49,046 nt of DNA. Origin: Victivallales bacterium (GTDB lineage Bacteria > Verrucomicrobiota > Lentisphaeria > Oligosphaerales > Oligosphaeraceae). The position numbers and the translations under genes were made by a program. Location of the stretch: contig JAFZIJ010000037.1 in the NCBI GenBank assembly GCA_017554445.1, positions 1-49,046 of the forward strand. Reading direction: 5' to 3'. Below, piece by piece: positions 1-8,639 of this stretch (positions within the stretch are counted from its first letter, which is position 1; each line of letters opens with the position of its first letter). The notes below the pieces were generated by a model. That model was not told where the DNA came from, searched no databases, and saw nothing but the letters and a program-made list of their open reading frames with translations.

Positions 1-1
1 C

Positions 2-1429
2 GCCCTCCTCTACATGCGCTGCCTCCAAATCGAACTCTGGGGTGCCCTCCCCCCATACGATTTCGCCGTTTGGAAAGAGAACCCCAACGCATTGGTTTCC
101 TGCGACTTCCGCCAACCATCCACAGGCTCATTCAATTGGTGGGAACTCGTGGACTGCCATCCGGACTGGTTCCTGATGCAGCACATCGCCACAGGCCATT
201 GCAAAATCACTGATGCCAACGGAGTGACACGCCAAGACAAGAATCAGACGCCGTTGTGGGGCGAATGCCGACAGCTCTCCAGGCAATTCGACCAGCTGAC
301 GGCGGACGTCATCGACATTGAAAACTACCAATCCGTCCAACGTCTCAACAGCCACCATTTCTGGGATGTCGTCAAGACTTATGAGGGGTGGGAACTACAG
401 AAAAACAACATATTCGGCAACTCGCGCATCGTCAATGCAAAGGACAGTCGCTGCATTAAATCAGGCTCCTCCACCACCGTCAACAAGGCATTTGATATTG
501 TCTGCCAACAGGCGGACGCCATCAAGGCGCGCCCCGCCATCGACGTGCTTCGAGCGGAGGGAATGCCCGCCATCCGTGACGCAGTGTGGTGGAAAATCAA
601 CAAAGACAACGACTTGAAGCCTTATTCCGGCTGGCGGCTTGAAAAACACGCTGTTTCAGGCTATTGCAGAATCATGGACGACGGCAACCGCATCCGTTAT
701 GCAGCAGATGAAGCAAATGCAAAGCGTATGTTCGAAACCATCCGCCACAAGCTCCAATCGACGCAATTCAACGCAAGCTTCCCGCGTTGGACGAATCCGG
801 ATGTCATCTGGTATATTCCAGGCTGGAAACGCTGCGATACGAAACTCGCTCCTGAACATGAAGATTTCTTCAAAAAAGCTTTTCCTGGCTCCACTGCACA
901 TATCGTCAATTGGAACGGCAACGGCGATTGGTCGGACAGCGTCACCAATGCGGATGCCTATGTCGCCACGCTCACTGCGTCCATCGCCGCCATGAAACCG
1001 GAAGACCGCGAACGGCTGACGCTCATCGGCCATTCTCTTGGCGGCCGCATCGTCGCCAAAACAGTCGCCGAACTCGAAAGGAAGAAGATACGCATCCAGA
1101 ACGCATGCCTCCTTGCCGCCGCCATTCCGTTCGACGATCCAGACGCAGAACTGGCCCTCAAAAGTCAGTCCATGCCAGTCATTTCCATCTACAATCCAAA
1201 CGACAAGATGCTAAAATACGCCTATCGTATCGCAGGCGGCGAAAATTCAGTCGCACTCGGGGCGCATTCCACTGGCAAGCCCAACGAATTCCGCGTCTCA
1301 TGGAACACCATCGAAGACACACACATACCCACCACAGACATCAACTTGGATATCGTCAAATCCGTCTTCAACCACACCGCTATCTTCTATCTCCAACAAT
1401 TGAAAAAGATCACGGAATCCCTTCAATAA
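2..1429 (+). CDS. alpha/beta hydrolase with three N-terminal repeats, 5' partial
   Basis: The frame is open to the window edge, so the start is probably missing; the first ATG is at 14. Numbering from that ATG, three diverged units occupy about residues 41-98, 113-170 and 190-250. Each has a W-rich beginning, a GW/DW-x-L/M core and a G-x-C/S-R/K-I turn. The C-terminal part (about 262-471) is an alpha/beta hydrolase: GHSLGG at 339-344 places the nucleophile at Ser341, NPND at 394-397 may give the acid, and His418 or His453 the base. The hydrolase part resembles DUF726-like or lipase-like proteins. No signal peptide can be judged because the N-terminus is cut. The repeat unit is not one I recognise; the substrate is unknown. 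Confidence 0.7.
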   Translation, partial: ALLYMRCLQIELWGALPPYDFAVWKENPNALVSCDFRQPSTGSFNWWELVDCHPDWFLMQHIATGHCKITDANGVTRQDKNQTPLWGECRQLSRQFDQLTADVIDIENYQSVQRLNSHHFWDVVKTYEGWELQKNNIFGNSRIVNAKDSRCIKSGSSTTVNKAFDIVCQQADAIKARPAIDVLRAEGMPAIRDAVWWKINKDNDLKPYSGWRLEKHAVSGYCRIMDDGNRIRYAADEANAKRMFETIRHKLQSTQFNASFPRWTNPDVIWYIPGWKRCDTKLAPEHEDFFKKAFPGSTAHIVNWNGNGDWSDSVTNADAYVATLTASIAAMKPEDRERLTLIGHSLGGRIVAKTVAELERKKIRIQNACLLAAAIPFDDPDAELALKSQSMPVISIYNPNDKMLKYAYRIAGGENSVALGAHSTGKPNEFRVSWNTIEDTHIPTTDINLDIVKSVFNHTAIFYLQQLKKITESLQ

Positions 1430-1439
1430 AATATCTGAA

Positions 1440-1524
1440 CACTAACCACTATCGAACGGCCGCGCAGGAGCGCAGCCCTCCCGACCAACCACTAACCACT
1501 AATCACGAATCACTAATCACTAAT
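1440..1524 (+). repeat. period-7 leader repeat and palindromic element before the GHL6 gene
   Basis: The gap holds one copy of the dispersed palindromic element (1461-1483, GCGC-AGGA-GCGC followed by a CCCTCCC tract) and then iterations of ACCACTA/ATCACTA with a 7-base period that run straight into the ATG at 1525. There is no Shine-Dalgarno sequence between the repeat and the start codon. Confidence 0.75.
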
Positions 1525-3660
1525 ATGACAAATCCAGACTGGTATCGCACAAGCTTCCGCCGCAATCTCGTTGACATGCATATCGAAGACTGGAATCCGG
1601 AATTCCTGTCGCAGTTCGATCCAGACAAATATTATGAAAATCTTGTCCGTGCGCATGTCAAGTCGCCGATGATCTATCTGCAGTCGCATGTCGGCCATTG
1701 CAACTGGGATACGAAATCCGGCCACCGCCATCAGTCGTTCACGGACTGCACGAAGAAGATGCAGCGGCTTTTCGATCTCTGCCATCAAGGCGGCATGGAT
1801 GTCGTTGCCTACTATTCAATGATTTACAACAACGATGCCTACATTGCCCATCCAGAATGGCGGTTGCGTGACATCAATGGCCACGGCACACGTTTCGACA
1901 ACAGCAAAGGCCAGTATTTCGGCGGCTCCCGTTACGGTCTATGCTGCCCGAACAGCCTTGGTTACCGCGATTTCATCCTGAAACAACTAGACGAAATTTT
2001 CGATTTGTTCACGATTGAAGGTATCTTTCTGGACATGCTTTTTTGGACGCGCCCCTGCTACTGCGATTCCTGTAAGGCGCGTTGGAAGGCGGAGCATGGC
2101 GGCGACATTCCGACGGTCGTTGACTGGAATGATCCAGCATGGCGCGCCTTCCAGGCCAAACGGGAAGAATGGATGCTGGATTTCATGATGATGATCACCA
2201 ACAAAATCAAATCTCGTAATCCAAACTGCTCCGTGGAACATCAGTTCTCCACGATGATGCATGGATGGCGGCAAGGCGTCAACCAAAATGTCGCCATCGC
2301 TTCAGACTATTGCGGCGGAGACTTTTACGGCGGTGCCCAGCAGCATTCCGTCGCTTGCAAACTGTACTACAACATGACGGCGAACCAGCCGTTTGAATAC
2401 ATGACGTCCCGTTGCTATCCGGGCCTTCGTGAACATACGACGACCAAGACGGAAGACATGCTGCGCCTCTCAGTCATGTCAACCTTCGCCCACCATGGCG
2501 CGGCATTGCTCATTGACGCCATCGATCCGAAAGGCACTTTGGATTCACGCCTTTATGACTTGTACGGAAAGATTTACAGCGATGCCGAGAAGCTCGAACC
2601 GTACATGGAAGGCCGTCTTGTCCAAGATGTACAAGTCCTGTTCAATCTGGAAGGAAAGTACAATCCAGACGTCAACAACGCCGCCGTCGGAACGCCGCGC
2701 GGAAACGACGATTCCAGCCCGCATACCGCCGCCGTCATGGGAGCATGCCGTTCTCTCCAGCGGATGCACATCCCGTTCGGCGTCTTCTCCAACTGGAAGC
2801 CCGAAAAGGCCGATGGCGCGAAAGTCATCGTCCTTGCAGACACTTATGACTTGACACAGAACGCTGTCGATTACATTGAAAAATTCGTCACCGACGGTGG
2901 TGCGCTCTACATGAGCGGTCGCGTGAATCCATCACTCGTCCAAAAACTCACAGGTGTCAAAATCGACGGCACGATACAGGCTCCAATGGTCTATCTCGCT
3001 CCCACGTCCGCCGGACAACTGCTGTTCACGGAGCACAACCGTGATTATCCGTTCGCCGTGACATGCGGCATGCAGAACATCACGCCAATCGATTTCCATG
3101 GCGAAGTCCTTGCCACAACCGTACTTCCATACGCCGCTCCTGCACAAGACGGCGAACTGCATCCAGATGCCGACGATGGTTTCGACTACAACGCTCCCGA
3201 AGCTCGCTTCGCCTCAATCCATTCCAACCCGCCCGGCCGTTTTACGGACATACCATCTTTAATTAAAACAAGTTACGGTAAAGGAACGGTCATCTATTCA
3301 GCAGCGTCTTTCGAAACACTGGATCGCCCTGCGACAGCACCATTGTTTGCCAATATTATGACGCTTCTCAAAGGAACACAGCCATGGTCATTCACCTCCA
3401 ATGCGCCGCAGCAGGTGGAAGTGATTGAATTCGAGTCATCTGAAAAGAACCGCCATTACATCAATCTCATCAATTCGCAGGATTCTTTCCAGATTCCCGC
3501 CATCTGCGATTTCGATGTCTCCGTGAAACTCGACGCCGCACCGTCGCAGATTCTCGCCCTCCCCGACGAAACGCCGCTTCCATTCGTCTATGAAAACGGC
3601 TGCGCCACCTTCCACGTCTCCAAGCTTCCAATCTGCAATTTCTATGCCATACAACAATGA
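1525..3660 (+). CDS. GHL6/GH42M-type glycoside hydrolase (alpha-amylase/fucosidase-like)
   Basis: A 711-residue protein without an obvious signal peptide. Residues about 1-400 form a TIM barrel of the hypothetical glycosyl hydrolase 6 type: a strand ending in GIFLDM puts a likely catalytic Asp at 170, followed by a CYCDSCKARW cysteine cluster (178-187). A GH42M-like trimerisation domain follows (about 410-600), and the C-terminus is a small beta domain. Such proteins are predicted alpha-L-fucosidase or beta-galactosidase-like enzymes; the substrate cannot be read from sequence. The frame stays open far upstream, but the family alignment begins at the MTNPDWYRTSF start, directly behind the repeat leader. 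The next gene is convergent. Confidence 0.8.
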   Translation: MTNPDWYRTSFRRNLVDMHIEDWNPEFLSQFDPDKYYENLVRAHVKSPMIYLQSHVGHCNWDTKSGHRHQSFTDCTKKMQRLFDLCHQGGMDVVAYYSMIYNNDAYIAHPEWRLRDINGHGTRFDNSKGQYFGGSRYGLCCPNSLGYRDFILKQLDEIFDLFTIEGIFLDMLFWTRPCYCDSCKARWKAEHGGDIPTVVDWNDPAWRAFQAKREEWMLDFMMMITNKIKSRNPNCSVEHQFSTMMHGWRQGVNQNVAIASDYCGGDFYGGAQQHSVACKLYYNMTANQPFEYMTSRCYPGLREHTTTKTEDMLRLSVMSTFAHHGAALLIDAIDPKGTLDSRLYDLYGKIYSDAEKLEPYMEGRLVQDVQVLFNLEGKYNPDVNNAAVGTPRGNDDSSPHTAAVMGACRSLQRMHIPFGVFSNWKPEKADGAKVIVLADTYDLTQNAVDYIEKFVTDGGALYMSGRVNPSLVQKLTGVKIDGTIQAPMVYLAPTSAGQLLFTEHNRDYPFAVTCGMQNITPIDFHGEVLATTVLPYAAPAQDGELHPDADDGFDYNAPEARFASIHSNPPGRFTDIPSLIKTSYGKGTVIYSAASFETLDRPATAPLFANIMTLLKGTQPWSFTSNAPQQVEVIEFESSEKNRHYINLINSQDSFQIPAICDFDVSVKLDAAPSQILALPDETPLPFVYENGCATFHVSKLPICNFYAIQQ

Positions 3661-3780
3661 AAACTAGGCGTCTAGCATCTTGGCGGTTCTAGATTTTCTA
3701 GAGCCGCTAGTTTTTCTAGAATTGCTAGAGCCGCTAGTTTTTCTAGAATTGCTAGAGCCGCTAGATTTTCTAGCCTTTCG
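3661..3780. repeat. CTAG array with 9-base period between convergent genes
   Basis: CTAG occurs 12 times in 120 bases; from the third copy on, the sites are spaced every 9 bases (CTAG plus five variable bases). Within it a 27-base unit beginning CTAGAGCCG is repeated at 3698-3724 and 3725-3751, with a partial third copy from 3752. CTAG is usually among the rarest tetramers in bacterial DNA. It lies exactly between the stops of the GHL6 gene and the convergent moxR gene, where a terminator would be expected; each unit can fold on itself because CTAG is palindromic. Confidence 0.85.
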
Positions 3781-4719
3781 TTATGGTGTCTCCACTTGCC
3801 TTACAATTTCTTCAATCAAATCCGCGGCTTTCAGTTTCCGCGCTTCCGCCTCGAAGCTCGGCATGAAGCGATGCGCTAAAACATCAACAGCGCATCGCCG
3901 CACATCCTCTGGCAGAACGTAGTCGCGGCCGTTTATCACAGCTCGCGCCTTTGAACAGGCCAGCAGCCCAAGACTCGCACGCGGAGAGGCTCCGACGTCA
4001 ATCAATTCCGCCGCCATGCTGTTTTCAGGCCGCGTCGCGGCCGTCAAATCCAAAATGTAGCCTTTTATCCGCGCATCCACATGGATTTTGTCCAACGCCA
4101 TGCGCCATTGCCTTATATCGTCGAGAGTTACGACTTCCGACACATGCAAATCTGGATTGGATTCTCCCATGCGGTCCAGAATGGCGGCCTCTTCGTCACG
4201 GCTTGGATATTTCAGACGGATGCACAGCAGAAAACGGTCTTTTTGAGCCTCCGGCAGCGGATACGTCCCATTTTGCTCAATTGGATTTTGCGTCGCCACG
4301 ACGAAAAACGGCTCCGGTAGCGCCATCGTCTTGCCGCCGATGCTGACCTGCCGTTCCTGCATTGCCTCCAAAAGAGCGCTCTGCACTTTCGCGGGAGCGC
4401 GATTGATTTCATCCGCCAAGACGAGATTCGCGTTCAACGGGCCAAAACGGATTTCGTATTGATTCGTTTCAGGACGATATGTCTGCACGCCAGTGATGTC
4501 TCCCGGCAGCAAATCCGGCGTGAATTGGATTCGAGAAAAGCTGCCGCCGATGGCCTGTGCCAACGTCTTCACAGCCAACGTCTTGCCCAAACCAGGAAGC
4601 CCTTCCAGAAGCACATGGCCGCCAGCAAGCAACCCGCAAAGCAATCCATCGACCATTTCCGTCTGGCCGACCAGTACTTTGCCAAGCTCGTCTCTCAATT
4701 GTTGCAACTTATCAAACAT
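3781..4719 (-). CDS. MoxR family AAA+ ATPase
   Basis: A 312-residue cytosolic MoxR/RavA-type AAA+ ATPase. Walker A is GLPGLGKT (40-47), Walker B is LVLADE ending at Asp103-Glu104, and the MoxR-typical NRAPAKVQSALLEAMQE segment follows; the C-terminal lid domain begins near 230. Family members act as chaperones that help insert metals or cofactors, or assemble membrane complexes, usually with DUF58 and VWA proteins. Neither partner is here, but a small membrane protein follows upstream on the same strand and a secreted DUF4159 protein, often found in MoxR clusters, is divergent. The start codon is preceded by a TTCAGCA-type repeat leader with no Shine-Dalgarno sequence. Confidence 0.93.
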   Translation of the reverse strand: MFDKLQQLRDELGKVLVGQTEMVDGLLCGLLAGGHVLLEGLPGLGKTLAVKTLAQAIGGSFSRIQFTPDLLPGDITGVQTYRPETNQYEIRFGPLNANLVLADEINRAPAKVQSALLEAMQERQVSIGGKTMALPEPFFVVATQNPIEQNGTYPLPEAQKDRFLLCIRLKYPSRDEEAAILDRMGESNPDLHVSEVVTLDDIRQWRMALDKIHVDARIKGYILDLTAATRPENSMAAELIDVGASPRASLGLLACSKARAVINGRDYVLPEDVRRCAVDVLAHRFMPSFEAEARKLKAADLIEEIVRQVETP

Positions 4720-4780
4720 TTTTCATTCAGCATTCAGCATTCAGCATTTAGCATTCAGCATTTAGCATTCAGCATTTACT
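4720..4780 (-). repeat. period-7 leader repeat before moxR
   Basis: The sequence reads as repeated TTCAGCA/TTTAGCA heptamers (plus strand), passing at its left side into the membrane-protein gene through AGCTTTC/GGCTTTG units. It fills the whole 61-base gap between the membrane-protein gene and the moxR start codon. Confidence 0.85.
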
Positions 4781-5443
4781 TTAAGCTTTCGGCTTTGAGC
4801 TTTCAGCTTTTTTGGCTTCCTCTTCCGCCTTGCTCGTTTCGCGCATTTGCTTCAGCCATGCCCGTATCGAATTCCATTGGTCGCGAATCGCATTCCATGT
4901 CTTTTTCGGGCCGCAAATGCAGATATGGATGATCAACAGACAGAGGCAGACCCCTGCCGCGAGGCCGCCTTCCGCCCATCGTGCGGAAGCGACATCCGCC
5001 AACCGTGAAATCTCCGCTTCCGAAATCTCCTTCGCGCCGCTCTTAAAAGCAGACGCATCCGTGCCGTCTCCCATGAACGCAAGATTCAGACTCGCCAGCA
5101 TGCCTTGCAAAAACACAATCGCCGGCAGCAAACGCCACCACACGCCGCCTTTCAGCCAATGTGCGCAGATACAGCCCATCGGAATCGTGAAAATCAATCC
5201 CCAAACGCTGATGGAACTCATTCCAATGCAGGAGATTCCGCCCATCGTCAGGGCCAACGGCATGATTGGTGTCAGCAATGGTTTGAACTGTCCAAGCGCC
5301 ACCAACGACAAGGCAGTGCCCAAACAGATGGCCAGCCAGATGCCTGCGTAACGCCATCCGCTTGTTTTCGTTTCTTTTGTCTCTTCCGCAGGCTGTGGTT
5401 CCATATTCTGCGGCTGTTCCTGTTTGTTTTCTTCTGTCATCAA
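4781..5443 (-). CDS. hypothetical membrane protein
   Basis: A 220-residue protein of unknown family. A charged, Gln/Glu/Pro-rich N-terminus (1-28) precedes four or five hydrophobic segments at about 32-52, 56-76, 78-97, 101-124 and 158-178; the tail (180-220) is basic and then Lys/Glu/Ala-rich. It is cotranscribed with moxR, 61 bases upstream of its start, so a membrane partner for the ATPase is plausible. It starts at the first of two adjacent ATG codons, with only a weak GAGA upstream. I do not recognise a named domain. Confidence 0.7.
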   Translation of the reverse strand: MMTEENKQEQPQNMEPQPAEETKETKTSGWRYAGIWLAICLGTALSLVALGQFKPLLTPIMPLALTMGGISCIGMSSISVWGLIFTIPMGCICAHWLKGGVWWRLLPAIVFLQGMLASLNLAFMGDGTDASAFKSGAKEISEAEISRLADVASARWAEGGLAAGVCLCLLIIHICICGPKKTWNAIRDQWNSIRAWLKQMRETSKAEEEAKKAESSKPKA

Positions 5444-5560
5444 TCGTCTCTAGTTGTTTTTTCGTTCAATGTATCCTCTTCCATTATATAAAATGACGCA
5501 TTTTTTGCCACTTGCCATTTTTCCGAATTGATTTTCATGCATTTTATCAAAGAAAAACAG

Positions 5561-5588
5561 TTGATTTTACCGATTCCACGTCTATAAT
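5561..5588 (+). promoter_or_regulatory. sigma70-type promoter for the DUF4159 gene
   Basis: TTGATT at 5561-5566 and TATAAT at 5583-5588 are separated by 16 bases in an AT-rich divergent intergenic region. A GGGAG ribosome binding site at 5644-5648 precedes the ATG at 5653. Confidence 0.6.
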
Positions 5589-5652
5589 TTTTATAGTATA
5601 GAGTTTTACCCCATCATTCAACGAGCCTTCAAGCTCCACATGCGGGAGACAC

Positions 5653-7188
5653 ATGATGAAACACAAACTCATCGTCTGCGCCATTTTATCCGTCGTCTGC
5701 ATCCTTCATGCCGCCGATCCCCTGCTGGGCGATCTTGGTCTGGACAGCGATGTCTCCAAGGAAGAGAAATCCTACACATGCGTCGCCGCGCCACCGCCCG
5801 CACCCCCTGCGCAACATTCATCCGCGGAAGGACTTCCGCCGCTTCCACTGCCGGTTGTCCCGTTGCGCCGAACAGAAAAGAAGAATCCGCCGCGTCCTCC
5901 CGTGCTCATCGCAAAAGTCAGTACGCAAGACCGTAACGACTGGGCGACCAATCCGACGGACGCGCAGAACCTCCTCAAATGGATGGCCAAAAATCTCAAC
6001 GTCAACTTCTCGGACATGGTCCTGCCGGACAACCAGATTCCGTCCGATCCGAAGACCGTTCCGATTCTCTATCGCACTGGGCATGATGCCTTTACGTTCA
6101 CACCACAGCAGAAGCAGAATCTCCGCCACTATCTTTTCAACGGCGGCACGCTCATTCTTGAATCCTGCTGCGGCCGCCGTGCCTTCGCGGAATCCGCCCT
6201 CCGTGAAATTCGCGATCTTATTCCCGAACGTCCGCCCTACAGACTCTCCAACGATCATCCGCTCTTCAAGTCTTATTTTGACATAAAGTCCATCAAATAC
6301 CGTCCTTACGCATTGAAGGCCGGAGCGAAGGATGATCGTGCGGACATCATCGGCGTCGATGTCGGCTGCCGTACCGCCGTTTTCGTCTTCCGTTGGGATG
6401 TCTCCTGCGGATGGGACGATCAGCCAGACACCCTCCGCCACCGTTGCCTCGGCTACACCATCGAAACCTCCAAGCAACTCGGCGCCAACTTGCTGGCCTA
6501 TATCTCGTCCGAGCGTTCCACCGCCCTGCCCCTCTCGCAGGCCCTCGAATTCGCGGATGCAGACAAAACGTCCAATGACAAATTCCGCATCGCACAAGTC
6601 AAATATTCCGGTCTGTGGAAATGCCGCGAGGCCGGTTTGTCCATGCTGCTCAACAACTTCCATGAACAAACCAAAGTCCCCGTCCTCTTCGAACGGGATG
6701 AAGTCGCTTTGACCTCTCCGCATCTCTTCGATTTGCCGTTCGTCTATATGACTGGCCATCAAGATTTTCAGTTGACGGATGCCGAACGCGAAGCGCTCGC
6801 CAAATACATCCGCCAAGGCGGTGTTGTCTTCGCAGAAAGCTGCTGCGGCCGCGACACATTCGCCAAGGCGTTCCGTCGTGAAATTGCCCGCGCATTGGAT
6901 GGCGCCAAACTTGAACGGATTCCGGCCAATCATCCTATCTTCGCTTATCCGAACAACATAAAGGATGTGCAACCATTGCCCGCCCTTGCGGAAAAGCTAC
7001 AGACCAAGACACGCATCCAGCCTGAACTCTATGGTCTGTCCATCGACGGCCATTTGGGCGTCATCTTCTCCCCGCGCGGCCTCGCCTGCGGCTGGGAGCT
7101 CGCACAATGCCCCTACTGCTGCGGCATCCATTCGAAGGACGCTCTTGCCCTCGGCATCAACATTCTCGCCGCCAGCCTTTTGCAATGA
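5653..7188 (+). CDS. secreted protein with two DUF4159 domains
   Basis: A 511-residue exported protein. A signal peptide covers about residues 1-20 and a Pro-rich linker reaches about 85. Two DUF4159 domains follow: the first has QKQNLRHYLFNGGTLILESCCGRRAF, the second repeats the pattern as REALAKYIRQGGVVFAESCCGRDTF, showing an internal duplication. DUF4159 has a flavodoxin/glutamine-amidotransferase-like fold of unknown function and often occurs with MoxR, DUF58 and VWA genes, as here with the divergent moxR pair. It has its own promoter and Shine-Dalgarno sequence. Its stop overlaps the start of the next gene in ATGA. Confidence 0.85.
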   Translation: MMKHKLIVCAILSVVCILHAADPLLGDLGLDSDVSKEEKSYTCVAAPPPAPPAQHSSAEGLPPLPLPVVPLRRTEKKNPPRPPVLIAKVSTQDRNDWATNPTDAQNLLKWMAKNLNVNFSDMVLPDNQIPSDPKTVPILYRTGHDAFTFTPQQKQNLRHYLFNGGTLILESCCGRRAFAESALREIRDLIPERPPYRLSNDHPLFKSYFDIKSIKYRPYALKAGAKDDRADIIGVDVGCRTAVFVFRWDVSCGWDDQPDTLRHRCLGYTIETSKQLGANLLAYISSERSTALPLSQALEFADADKTSNDKFRIAQVKYSGLWKCREAGLSMLLNNFHEQTKVPVLFERDEVALTSPHLFDLPFVYMTGHQDFQLTDAEREALAKYIRQGGVVFAESCCGRDTFAKAFRREIARALDGAKLERIPANHPIFAYPNNIKDVQPLPALAEKLQTKTRIQPELYGLSIDGHLGVIFSPRGLACGWELAQCPYCCGIHSKDALALGINILAASLLQ

Positions 7189-7601
7189 AATACGTTCCGC
7201 CCACTGTCTCATTCTGGAAATACGATCTTGGTGGCGGATGGGAGGCATGGGCTGGCAAAACCGCAGAAGACAACGACTTGCTCTCCTTGCGCGTCGCCGC
7301 TCCAGAGGACTTTTGGTTCCACATCTGCGGGATGTCTGGCAGCCATGTCCTCCTGAAAGCCGTCTCCGACGATGCAGGCGAACCGACGCGTGAGCTCCGC
7401 GAAAAGGCCGCCGCCGTTGCCGCCTACCACAGCAAGGCGCGCAACGCGGGCAACGTCTCCGTCTCCTGCACACGCGCCAAATTCGTCGGCAAACCAAAAG
7501 GCGCGCATGCGGGGCTCGTTGAAATCCGCCAGGAAACCAACTTGAAAGTCAAACCATCCATTCCAGGCCCGCCAACGGATGGCAAAATCACATTGGAATG
7601 A
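7185..7601 (+). CDS. stand-alone NFACT-R (DUF814) RNA-binding protein
   Basis: A 138-residue protein that is only the NFACT-R domain seen at the C-terminus of RqcH/NEMF/Tae2 and fibronectin-binding-like proteins. The hallmark DFWFHICGMSGSHVLLK lies at about 42-58, followed by the helix with AAYHSKARN and the strand with VSCTRAKFVGKPKGA. The N-terminal NFACT-N and coiled-coil parts are absent, as in other short bacterial members. The start at 7185 overlaps the upstream DUF4159 stop (ATGA), which implies translational coupling. The frame is open further upstream, but nothing there resembles the family. A role in ribosome rescue or RNA binding is inference from the family. Confidence 0.85.
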   Translation: MKYVPPTVSFWKYDLGGGWEAWAGKTAEDNDLLSLRVAAPEDFWFHICGMSGSHVLLKAVSDDAGEPTRELREKAAAVAAYHSKARNAGNVSVSCTRAKFVGKPKGAHAGLVEIRQETNLKVKPSIPGPPTDGKITLE

Positions 7602-7639
7602 ACCATGAATTGTTTTTCCCCGCAAAAATCTTAATCACC

Positions 7640-7688
7640 CTAAACATCTAATTGTTAATTATTAATTGTTAATTATTAATTATCAAAA
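7640..7688 (+). repeat. period-7 leader repeat before ruvC
   Basis: TAATTGT/TAATTAT heptamers are repeated about five times just before the ATG at 7689. No Shine-Dalgarno sequence is present. Confidence 0.8.
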
Positions 7689-8306
7689 ATGCGCGTTAAA
7701 AATCTCGCTGAACTAGAAAAAATACTGGCCCGCAAACGAACGCTGACCACCAAGGCCGAATCCGTCATCGACGCTCCGGAAAAAGTCGATGTGCCGCAAT
7801 TGCGCATCATCGGTCTGGACGTGGCGCTCCGTTGCACAGGTTGGGGCATCATCGACGCTCGAGCCCACAACAAGCAGGCCGCAGTCGATTGCGGCGTCAT
7901 CAAAACAGATTCCAAAGCGGCTGTTTCGGAATGCCTGCGGCGTCTTGCGGGCGGCGTTCGCGAACTTGTCGAACTTTACAAACCGGACATCGCCGCCATG
8001 GAAGGCGGCTTTTTCTGCCGCAACGTCCGCACGGCCGTCGTGCTCGGAGCCGCCCGCGGCGTTGTCATTGCGACACTTGCAGAGAAGAAGATTCCTGTCC
8101 ACGAATATGCGCCGCGCAAAATCAAACAGGCCATCTGCGGCTTCGGCAACGCCTCCAAGCCGCAAGTCGCCCTGCTCGTCTCGCAAATGCTTAACATCCA
8201 AACGGATAAGATGGCGTTCGACTCCACGGATGCCCTCGCCATGGCGTTGACGCATGCCCAACTGCTTAACATCGCACAAGGCATCGGCATCCCCGATCCA
8301 ATTTAA
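7689..8306 (+). CDS. ruvC: crossover junction endodeoxyribonuclease RuvC
   Basis: A 205-residue Holliday-junction resolvase. After a 38-residue N-terminal extension that most RuvC proteins lack, the RNase H-like fold begins with IIGLDVALRCTGWG. The four catalytic acids are visible: Asp44, Glu105 (AMEGGFF), and Asp178 and Asp181 in DSTDALAMALTH. It would cleave junctions made by RuvAB, but ruvA and ruvB are not in the window. The gene is preceded by a TAATTAT-type repeat and no Shine-Dalgarno sequence. A second in-frame start that would remove the extension is not evident. Confidence 0.93.
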   Translation: MRVKNLAELEKILARKRTLTTKAESVIDAPEKVDVPQLRIIGLDVALRCTGWGIIDARAHNKQAAVDCGVIKTDSKAAVSECLRRLAGGVRELVELYKPDIAAMEGGFFCRNVRTAVVLGAARGVVIATLAEKKIPVHEYAPRKIKQAICGFGNASKPQVALLVSQMLNIQTDKMAFDSTDALAMALTHAQLLNIAQGIGIPDPI

Positions 8307-8354
8307 ATGATTCCTTGTATCCCTTTGATCCCTTGTATCCCTTCATCAAAATAA
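8307..8354 (+). repeat. period-9/10 leader repeat (CCCTTGTAT) before the ferredoxin-domain ORF
   Basis: The gap contains CCCTTTGAT, CCCTTGTAT and CCCTTCAT units in tandem, ending a few bases before the ATG at 8355. There is no Shine-Dalgarno sequence. Confidence 0.7.
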
Positions 8355-8639
8355 ATGCGCAAGCAAATCTCCAAAACCAACCAACCGCTCATCGCCGAAC
8401 CGCCTCGTGACCACGATTGCTGGAATCTCCGCTGCGGCGGCCGCGGCATCTGCTCCTCCTGCCGCGTCACGCTTCTGCAAGGCACATTCAACGTCGCGGG
8501 AAAGACCGTTGATGTCCGCCTCGGCATGCCAGTTCAGGCCAATGCCTGCCAGACGACGTTATTGAGCGCCACAGGCCTCATCGATATTCCGGATTCCGCC
8601 GTGCTCGCGCAAGGCGGAAACATCGCCAATGAATGGTAA
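8355..8639 (+). CDS. 2Fe-2S ferredoxin domain of a RACo/DUF4445-like protein (5' part of a split gene)
   Basis: A 94-residue segment carrying the plant-type 2Fe-2S cysteine pattern, with Cys27, Cys33, Cys36 and Cys65 in CGGRGICSSC and NACQT. In reductive activators of corrinoid proteins (DUF4445, ASKHA type) this domain is joined through a linker to an ATPase domain. Here the frame stops at TAA (8637-8639), and the same frame continues at once into the linker and the ASKHA domain. The N-terminus is shorter than usual, so the first ferredoxin strands may be reduced. It can be read as a nonsense-split gene, a recoded stop or a sequence error. Confidence 0.7.
   Translation: MRKQISKTNQPLIAEPPRDHDCWNLRCGGRGICSSCRVTLLQGTFNVAGKTVDVRLGMPVQANACQTTLLSATGLIDIPDSAVLAQGGNIANEW

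Noticed and set aside
5818..6972. Long minus-strand open frame across the DUF4159 gene
   Set aside because: It lies opposite a gene with signal peptide, domain hallmarks, promoter and ribosome binding site; its composition is that of an antisense frame.
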